From contig NC_003283.11 of assembly GCF_000002985.6 (NCBI RefSeq), positions 8,928,001 through 8,992,000 on the forward strand: a stretch of 64,000 bases of DNA. Direction: 5' to 3'. The stretch's first letter is position 1. Every line of letters starts with the position of its first letter. The stretch comes from Caenorhabditis elegans (Eukaryota; Nematoda; Chromadorea; Rhabditida; Rhabditidae). The notes beneath the pieces were generated by a model that was given only the letters and a program-made list of their open reading frames with translations, was not told where the DNA came from and ran no database searches. Below, in pieces: positions 56,525 to 64,000 of the stretch. The position numbers and the translations under genes are program-made.

Positions 56525-57933
56525 TCAGTTAAGGAGATGATGCCAGGCCTTTTTTTTTGTTGTTAAAACAGCGGAAGACGGTGAGGTGCCCGATTTGGTT
56601 CCGCGTTTGAAGAAATCTAAAACTGAGGGAACATTTATTCAGTCGACATTTCAGAAATATCTAACTTTTTACTGCAGTTCTAAAGTCTTTGATAACATAA
56701 ATGATTGCAAATTGATCAACTGGAGGATATATGGCTACAGTAGCTATCGCAATGTTGACATAAGGACCGGCGGCAATGCGAATCATTGGAGTTACAAAGA
56801 GAATAAGAATTGGTATGTACATGAGAGTTATCGGAATGAGCGACTGAAATTTTTCCATTAAAAAATATAAAGAAGTCGAAAACTCAAATTGTCTTACTTG
56901 AATGATCAAAGCAATCATCAGCTGTTTCTGCAGTTGAACTGTGTGGTGGCTAGCATTCAGCTTGTTTTTTTCAAGTTTCATACAACAAAAATATCCACAG
57001 CAGAACATGATTATAACTGAGAACATCTGTAAGAAACTACGATTAAATGTCCATCTTCAAAAGATACTTACTAATCCACAACAAAAAATAATCATTGTAA
57101 TCCAGTCAACTAACGATATTTCGCATTTTCCATTTTCATCACAATTGTAATAATTTGGTCCATTGTAAACAACTTCTTCCATAGTCAGGTTATAGTATTG
57201 GGAAAAGTCATCTCTAAGAAATTTTGGTAGTTGATTTATATCATTAAAAAGATTTCATCGCCTTACCGCAGTTCATTTGTTAGCCGCTCTTTTTGTGGAA
57301 AAGCAAAATACTTTACAGTCACCATCGAGATTCCACAAGCTGCACATCCAAATACCCAACACAACAAATAACCTCCATCGAAGTACTTTAATTTTGCTGA
57401 GCTACAATTGTTTTTACTGAAATGTGTAGTTAAAAACTGATAGCTTACTCGCAAATAACTATATAACGGTATATGAAGTGGACAACGAGGAGAGTAATCA
57501 AAGTGTAGTAGATTGCACAAAAGCCCACTGAAAAAAAAACCAATTCATTATTCGAAAACTGAAATTACTTACGGAGAAAAATAGGTGCAAGCGAACGGCT
57601 AACATATCCTTGATAAACGTTGAACACGACAAACGAAGTTTCGGTACTATGGGCCATCATACCACAGATTTTGTTGAAAAATGTGTACATGATTTCAACG
57701 ATGGTATAGGACAACATTAAACGACGATAAGAACCATAGGAACTAGTGGCTTTGAAAGTAAGCATATAAAGAAGTAAAGAATTGGAAAATGATGCGATTC
57801 CGACTCCAACTAGCTCACAACGAGAAGTTATAGCCAACATCCATTTTGCACTTATCCTATAGAACGGAACAATGACATCAATTGAGAAATACTTCCGTGC
57901 GAGCTTCTTATAAGAAGAAAAACTGTTCTGCAA
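56525..57933 (-). CDS. Str-type seven-transmembrane chemoreceptor 3, 345-371 aa, start codon uncertain
   Basis: Exons are 57573-57933, 57449-57527, 57267-57401, 57072-57213, 56898-57026, 56666-56843 and 56525-56616. Helix and loop landmarks match paralog 2: YGSYRRLMLSYTIVE, HFIYRY, YNLTMEEVVYNGPNYY and YPPVDQFAIIYVIKDFR. The tail exon encodes NFFKRGTKSG and continues to a stop at 56525. Where paralogs 2 and 4 begin ATG-Ser-Ala-Lys/Arg-Trp-Met, this gene reads ATA (ISAKWM), so the ancestral start is lost. Translation could begin at the upstream in-frame ATG at 57933 (26 extra residues, 371 aa) or four codons downstream at the Met of KWM. The rest of the frame is fully open, so the gene may still be functional. 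Confidence 0.78.
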
Positions 57934-58693
57934 CAGGGAATTACTATACGATTCGAATTTCTCAATGTTTACAGCCTGTTATCAGAAAATCAAAGAAGGA
58001 ACTATTATTCAATCGTAGATCATGGTATGGAAAATTTCTTGTAACAAATTATGCCGGTACGTCTGGCAATTTCAATGTAAGAAATAACAGTTCAGTTATA
58101 TCAAAGAGTGATCATTGACTAGCAGACAATTATCCCACGTAGACTAACTGTATACTCCCAGAGATCCACTTCCTTCTTAAAATCGAAGATGAGTGGATCT
58201 TTGATTTTATTCAAGCAGCACAGGACTACAAAATACCTGATTCTCTACCTCCAAGACGACCTACGCCTCTTCACACCTGCAAACCTAATAGGCCTAAAAA
58301 CTGGACTGCCAGCGATGGAAATTTTCAGAACTTTACTTACTAAACTTAAATAGAAAGTTCAATAGTTGTAACTTTTGGTTTTAAAAATTTCGAAATTGCC
58401 AAATTGATATATTGAAGTCTGACCAAAAACAGTGGTTTCTTCATTTATCCATCCAAGATGAAGGTTGAAGATACACCCGCCCCATCTAAATTTGATAAAC
58501 TTTCTGTCAATTATTGACATTATTCACTGTTTACAAGTTTTACCTAATTTCATAGATCTATTAAACTCTTCAATGGAAATATTATCGTTTATTTATTTTG
58601 ATTTGATTTGTGAAAAAGTGCAAAAAAACATTAAAATGGATTAGAGAATTGTTATACACCTTCGTCTATGTGCTCAATCGCGAAGTGACGACA
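57934..58693. other. Spacer between chemoreceptors 3 and 4
   Basis: About 760 bp with no supported exon. It holds the presumed promoter of chemoreceptor 3. Confidence 0.4.
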
Positions 58694-59965
58694 TCAGTTT
58701 GATGGTGCACTTTCTTGCATCTTTCCGCATTTGAACAGATCTGAAAAAATATTTTTTATTAAAAAAATAAATTTGATATCAAATCTGGACCTTTGACAGC
58801 AGTTCTGAAATCTTCGATTACGTAGATAATTATAAATTGATCAACTGGAGGGTAGATTGCAAGAGTCGCCATAGCGATATTATCATAAGGACCAAATCCG
58901 ACTCTGAACATTGGAGTCATGAAGAGAAGAAAAACTGGTATGTACATGAAGATTATGGGAATGACAGACTGTAATTAGAATACGTAATTATATGCTGAAA
59001 AATTAAATGTTTACTTGAATAATCAATGCTGCCATTAGTTGTTTTTGAAGGTTGGCGGTGCGAGAACTCAAACGATTTTTGTGCTCGCCAAGTTTTTTAC
59101 AACAACTGTACCCGCAGAAGCACATCGTAGAGACAGAAAAAATCTGGAAATCGAAATTTGTAGAAATATTTCAGTAGTTATTAATACTTACTAGACCACC
59201 ACAGAGAATGAACATCGTAATCCAATCTGCTCGAGGCTTCTTGCAGTCATTGAACTTTTTACAAACATAATAGTTTGGTCCGTTATACACTATTTCTTCC
59301 ATTGTTAAAGCAAAGTATTGTAGAAAATCTTCGCTAAAGAACACATCTTTCCAAAAATTTACAAAAGTTCATCTCACCGGAGTTCATTTGTTAGATGTTC
59401 ACGTTCTGGGAAGGTCCAGTATTTTAAATAAGCCATTGAAAAACCAGAAATCGTCGAACCAACCACCCAGAGCATTAAGTACCATCCTTTGAAATTTTCC
59501 AGCTTACCAGCACTGAAATTACTTTAAAAAAATCCAAACGTTACATACGGTGACTTACTCGCAAACAACGAAGTAGCGGTAAATAAAATGCAAAACAAGA
59601 ATTAAAATCAAGGTGAAGTAAATTCCGCAAAAATCAACTGAAATAATGTTTTTTAGTTTAAAATTTCTTGATACAAACATACTGAGAAAGAGCGGGGCAA
59701 TAGACCGGCTAACATATCCGTGGTAGAAGTTGAAGACGACAAATGAAGTATCAGTACTGTGTGCCTTCATGCCTGAAGTGAAGCTTAAGAAAGAATATAC
59801 CATCTCAACGATAGTATAGGAAAACATCAAACGTCGATAATCTCCATAAGATGGACTTGCTTTATACGTGAGCATGTACAAAAGCATCGAGTTTGATAAC
59901 GTTGCAACGCCGACTCCTGATTGTTCGCAAAGAGACGTAAGAGTTAACATCCATTTCGCACTCAT
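58694..59965 (-). CDS. Str-type seven-transmembrane chemoreceptor 4, 330 aa
   Basis: Exons are 59683-59965, 59559-59637, 59378-59512, 59192-59333, 59015-59143, 58791-58968 and 58694-58740, giving 330 aa. Landmarks are MSAKWMLTLTS at the start, YGDYRRLMFSYTIVE, HFIYRY, YNGPNYYVCKKFNDCKK in the extracellular loop, and YPPVDQFIIIYVIEDFR. The short tail exon encodes DLFKCGKMQESAPSN. The loop sequon conserved in paralogs 1-3 (NLTMxxV) reads ALTMEEI here, so the N-glycosylation site is lost. The donor before the tail exon (AAAG/gtccag) is weak; read-through would give an eight-residue different ending. Likely a chemosensory GPCR. Confidence 0.88.
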
Positions 59966-60747
59966 CTTAGGCTCAAGACTGCTATGAAATAATTTTGAAC
60001 GCGATAAACTAACAATTCCGCTTTGACGTTTGGGAATTACTATACAATCGGTACCCAGAATAACTGATTACAATATATTTTCCAATAATATTTTTCTAAC
60101 ATGTATGTCTAGACAGTCTCTGACAATCAAAAAACCATGTTTGAATTTTCCCGTGAGGTCCAGACACTTGGTAAGTTTTGGGGCAGAGACCCATCTACAT
60201 CTTTCTCAAGGAAACGATGTTTGTGGAATGAAAATGGAGAGACAGTCTATTTCAATGATTCCATAGACTTCTAATCCAACACGAACAAAATGGGAATGTA
60301 CAGGAACATAATTGAAACTTCGGCCGGATGACGTAAAATAAGACATTATAACCGGTTCTACCGAGTACCTGAAATTCGTATTTCTTGAGAAACCGATGTT
60401 GACTTGGCACATTTTCATACTAGATATATCTTGAGAATTCTTCAACCAACTGCACGTTAAATATATGTAGAATTAAAAAATACAATAATTATCGAGAATT
60501 CACTTTTTTGGCAAGTGGTATTCACAGCAATTGTCGAATTCTGAAAATATGGCATTTGCAGTGTACTGAAAACAAATCAATGGCTTACAATTTGGAATAA
60601 TATACCTTCTAGACTGAAAATACAATAACAGCGTCCATTATAAAGAAACCGGCAAAAATTGTAAATTTTCAGAACTTCCTACTGCAGAAAGATTATTGCT
60701 TCTCACGAATTTACAAAACTTGACAATTAAAAATTTGTTTCAACTCA
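59966..60747. other. Spacer upstream of chemoreceptor 4
   Basis: About 780 bp of presumed promoter DNA. Small open frames on both strands are unsupported. Confidence 0.4.
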
Positions 60748-61998
60748 CTAGGGAAGGGTCGAAAGGTCTGAAGGTGCCAGCGGCTTTTTGAACGAAACAT
60801 GTTTCATTCGAAAGTCCATGTTTAGAAACGGTGAAATGTAAATTTTTAGCTGCGAAATTTCAGATCTGAGCTCAGGGTGAGCATTCAAAGATGCTCACAG
60901 CAGCACTGTCGGCGCACTCTCGGCGCAATATTGGGGTGTCGGTGAGGGCTGTGGAGGTGGTTTTAAGGAAAATATGTGATTTTTAGTCTATTTTACTCTT
61001 TTTGTATGTCTGGAACTAGTTCCAAAGCTTTTGGAAAAAAAACATTTTTTTGAAATTTTTTCAAAACTTCTTTTGACTTTCACAGTTAATAGACAATTCT
61101 TAAAATACTGAAATAACACCATTTTTAATGCGGTTCCAGCTTTTTTCGACTAGAAAAAAGTAAATTTTCATGTTTTTTTACGAATTGGACCTTAACTTTG
61201 GGATATGCTATCTTTGTGATGAGCCACAGCCATGGTAAGTGATCAACTACAAAGTTGTAGAAAAAATTCTCTGTTTAATATTTTGTTAGTTGGTCAGTTT
61301 TTGATATCATCGACTTTCACAGACTAATATAGCTTTGAAACTGGACAATTTTTAAATGTAAACTGCATACACGAGAATGCTCTTTTTTCCGCGTGGAGTA
61401 CTAATATAAAAAATTACCAACTAACAAAATATTAAACAGAGAATTTTCTACAACTTTGTAGTTGATCACTTACCATGGCTGTGGCTCATCACAAAGATAG
61501 CATAGCCCAAAGTTAAGGTCCAATTCGTAAAAAAAATATAAAAATTTACCTTTTTCTAGTCGAAAAAAGCTGGAACCGCATTAAAAATGGTGTTATTTCA
61601 GTATTTTAACAATTGTCTATTAACTGTGAAAGTCAAAAGAAGTTTTGAAAAAATTTCTAAAAAAAATTTTTTTGATAATTTTTTCATGCTCTGTGTAGAT
61701 TTCAAAAAAAAATTTTTTCAAAAAGCTTTGGAACTAGTTCCAGACTTACAAAAAGAGTAAAATAGACTAAAAATCACATGTTTTCCTTAAAACCACCTCC
61801 ACAGCCCTCACCGACACCTCAATATTGCGCCGAGAGTGCACCGACAGTGCTGCTGTGAGCATCTTTGAATGTTCACCCTGAGCTCAGATCTGAAATTTCG
61901 CAGCTAAAAATTCACATTTCACCGTTTCTAAACATGGGCTTTCGAATGAAACATGTTTCGTTCAAAAAGCCGCTGACACCTTCAGACCCTTCCCTAGT
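60748..61998. mobile_element. Foldback DNA element with long inverted arms, about 1.25 kb
   Basis: Two arms of about 550-580 bp, 60748-61294 and 61416-61998, are near-identical reverse complements around a central unpaired stretch of about 120 bp (61295-61415). The outer ends read ACTAGGGAAGGGTC and its complement. The left arm carries a small extra duplication (GAAAGGTC) after its first 20 bases. TCA borders the CTAGGG ends on both sides, suggesting a 3-bp target duplication. No transposase is encoded, so this is a non-autonomous element. The open frame at 61865-62092 lies in an arm and is not a gene. Confidence 0.9.
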
Positions 61999-62618
61999 CA
62001 GTCTACCTACAACAAACTATTTATATAAATTTTCTGAAAACACTCCATATCTTATTGCATCACACATCTGCAAAAATTCATTCAAAGACTGAAAAACGTC
62101 AACGTCATAACTGACTGCTGAAACTGGTATATTGTTCCTTCACAATTCGTCATGCTATAACTAGGCTACACTTACTCCAAGGTCCTCAATTGGCCAACTT
62201 CAAAACATGCATCATCCTACCTGTCGTTTCTTTTTTTCAAACTCTCTTCTTTCTTCCATTTCCTCAAAGTTCAGTTCCAATTCCTAATTTCCTGTTTTAA
62301 ATGAATGGCCTTTCAAAGGTCACTCAACTTCCTCATTATAAACCAAGTTGAGTGCAAAGGTTTTGACTGCATCGAACGTTTCTTGCTTTGTTCTATTGAT
62401 ACATTGATTCTTTTGAAATTTCTTATCTTTTCTAAAATAAATACTAGGATCATACCAACAAACACAGTCTTGAGTATTCTTCAAAAATTGTAAACAAGTC
62501 ATAAGACCTCGTTCGCCGAAAACGTCCTTCACTTACTTGCCATCGGATTTCCCATCTTTTGTTGAACCAGAAGACTCGTATTGCTACCTCACCCTCCATT
62601 TTGAATACTTTTCCAACT
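61999..62618. promoter_or_regulatory. Upstream region of the DUF19-like gene
   Basis: About 620 bp between the foldback element and the next start codon. Pyrimidine-rich near 62220-62290. No exon supported. Confidence 0.4.
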
Positions 62619-63562
62619 ATGAAGCCTACCACTAAAAATATTTTAATTGGTCTATCAATTGTAATCACTGTTATTTTAATTGTTCTTCTCATTTCATTTG
62701 TTGTTATTTACGCTATGAATGTAGTTGAACGTAATGAAGATCACAAAAAGTTAGGACATTGTGTTCCTGTAAGTTCAAATATTTGAGATGCAATATAAAA
62801 TTTTTTTAAGTTAATTGACTCTGCAATCAAACTGGAAAACTCATTCAACTCCACACATGGATTTTTAGAAAAACCTACAGAATACAAAGCCCTCGCTGAT
62901 CAATGTGATAAAGCAATAGTGAGTAAAATTATATTGCACTCAACCATTGATTTTTATATTTAGAGTTGCGTTGGAGTTGTAGACTCGCATGTGTCAGCCG
63001 ATATACTGCATACATTCTCTTCTTGCCAATTTTATGTATTCTACAACCAAGATTTTGCAGACTGTGCAAACAAGGTTTTTTTCAGTCCTTTAAAAATATT
63101 AACTATGCTTACTTTTTCAGCTATTCGACAAGAGGAACGAAGAAAAAGCTTGCTTGCATACTCTATTCAATGATTTTCATGGAGTAGGTTATCGATTTTT
63201 CAAATTTGAATATTTGAAACCTTTGTTTCTAAAATCTTCCAAGAAGTTGAACTCAAATTCAAGATCTTGAAGACTTTTCCATTCAAAAAATCAAAACACT
63301 AATCACTTTATTTATAATTTTATAAAACTTAGACCAGTAAGGAAAAATGCTTGAAATGGAATGATATACAAGAATGCATAAAAACACAGATCAGCACCAT
63401 TTGTGGCGACGATATGACGAGACGTTATGAGAAGGTTAGTAGAGGATATGCGAACGAAATTTATTTCAACTGTTTTTTTCTATTTCTCAGCATCACTTTC
63501 TATTTCAGGAGGCCGCAAACCTTCGTTCATCGATCTGCATCGGCAGTGTTGAGAAAGACTGA
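62619..63562 (+). CDS. DUF19/T20D4.11-like Cys-rich protein with membrane anchor, 195 aa
   Basis: Exons are 62619-62768, 62811-62918, 62964-63074, 63121-63183, 63333-63434 and 63509-63562, all phase 0, giving 195 aa. Residues 7-32 are a strong hydrophobic segment (NILIGLSIVITVILIVLLIS), so this is a type II membrane protein or has an uncleaved signal. The ectodomain has the spaced cysteines of the nematode DUF19 family: GHC, ADQC, SCV, SSCQFYVFYNQDFADC, KACLHTLF, EKCLKW, QECI and TICG. Function of the family is unknown. The second exon starts after TTTTTTTAAG at 62811; the later acceptor at 62868 would shift the frame. It is probably one of a local family, since the next gene also opens with a hydrophobic segment and a Cys. 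Confidence 0.85.
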
Positions 63563-63877
63563 ATCGTTTTTTTGTAACGGAAATACAGTGTATTATAGTT
63601 AAAATAAATTATTTCTTCCTTTTCTGAATTTTTTTTTTGAGAAAAAGCATCTGGGAAATCTGTAGAGATTAGTTGCAAGTTTTAGTTTTCCCATTGTTTG
63701 TATTTTTTCAACTACCGGGAATCAATGAATTGAATTCACCGTCCACACTTGCTAGAAATTATATAAAACCTTCGCAATATCTTCATTTGACCATAAGACT
63801 TATTCATTAAAATTATTCCTGAAGATTTCAGTTCTGTAGTAGAATATATTTTTCCTGTAGAATATAAAAATATAAAA
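63563..63877. promoter_or_regulatory. Spacer before the last gene
   Basis: About 315 bp between the DUF19-like stop and the next start. It holds the 3' flank of the first gene and the promoter of the second. No further feature. Confidence 0.4.
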
Positions 63878-64000
63878 ATGGCATGCCTATGTGCTGCTCA
63901 GCTTGTCTGTTGGATTTGCCTATTTTTCTCTATTATACTGTTCATTGGATTCATATCCGCTGTGTGGGAAGCAACAACTTCAAGAAGTGATTTTTGTACG
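63878..64000 (+). CDS. Start of a membrane-anchored protein, cut by window end
   Basis: An ATG opens 41 codons to the window edge without a stop. The N-terminus (MACLCAAQLVCWICL) continues into a hydrophobic segment of about 25 residues, followed by a polar stretch ending at Cys-Thr. The layout matches the preceding DUF19-like gene: short N-terminus, transmembrane helix, then a Cys after a polar linker. It is on the same strand about 300 bp downstream. A DUF19 paralog is the best guess, but the domain itself lies outside the window. Confidence 0.6.
   Translation, partial: MACLCAAQLVCWICLFFSIILFIGFISAVWEATTSRSDFCT

Noticed and set aside
61865-62092. 75-codon plus-strand frame
   Set aside because: Mostly within the right arm of the foldback element, whose mirrored left-arm sequ­ence is noncoding.
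62768-62880. Frameshift between exons 1 and 2 of the DUF19-like gene
   Set aside because: An earlier acceptor ending at 62810 gives one continuous frame and 36 sensible codons.
1-64000. tRNA, rRNA, CRISPR array or operon-type SL2 gene cluster
   Set aside because: No cloverleaf with A/B boxes was recognised by eye, there are no regularly spaced direct repeats, and no same-strand genes have the roughly 100-bp spacing typical of worm operons.

Overview
This window is nematode nuclear DNA and almost certainly comes from Caenorhabditis elegans chromosome V, in the T19A5/T27B7 clone region. It is AT-rich, with many short introns (about 45-50 nt) and TTTTCAG acceptors, and has the gene families expected of a worm autosomal arm. 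Two genes are recognised outright. UNC-23 (BAG2) has a spliced model of exactly 458 aa. The GCKIII kinase GCK-1 has a spliced model of exactly 653 aa. Gene models were built by hand from splice signals, reading phase and similarity between paralogs, without transcript data.

Layout. 1-4.6 kb: no supportable gene. 4.6-6.4 kb (+): an unrecognised protein with an N-terminal signal or anchor. 8.6-11.3 kb (+): unc-23. 11.9-16.0 kb (-): a secreted 715-aa protein with low-complexity repeats, convergent with unc-23. 19.8-27.4 kb (+): gck-1, with four alternative first exons and a pair of mutually exclusive exons encoding the activation segment. 29.1-33.75 kb (+): a 1,280-aa secretory TPR protein of the TTC17 family. 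33.96-49.5 kb (-): a head-to-tail array of seven nematode-type nuclear hormone receptor units; one is a clear truncated pseudogene and one is probably broken. A 1.4-kb mariner relic sits between the second and third units. 51.6-60.0 kb (-): four Str-type seven-transmembrane chemoreceptors. 60.7-62.0 kb: a 1.25-kb foldback (long inverted repeat) element. 62.6-63.6 kb (+): a DUF19/T20D4.11-like membrane-anchored Cys-rich protein, followed by the start of another gene cut by the window end.

The left half is conserved and largely single copy: a chaperone cofactor, a polarity/germline kinase and TTC17. The right half is a fast-evolving accessory landscape made by tandem duplication, with nuclear receptors, chemoreceptors and DUF19 genes, mobile elements, decaying copies and intron differences among paralogs. 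The most interesting signal is in gck-1. Two adjacent exons with the same phases encode alternative versions of the kinase activation segment, one DFG and one DYG. Reading frame forces exactly one of them to be used, so the gene appears built to swap its activation loop. The receptor array also shows clear duplication history, including a paralogous empty site that dates the mariner insertion relative to the duplication.
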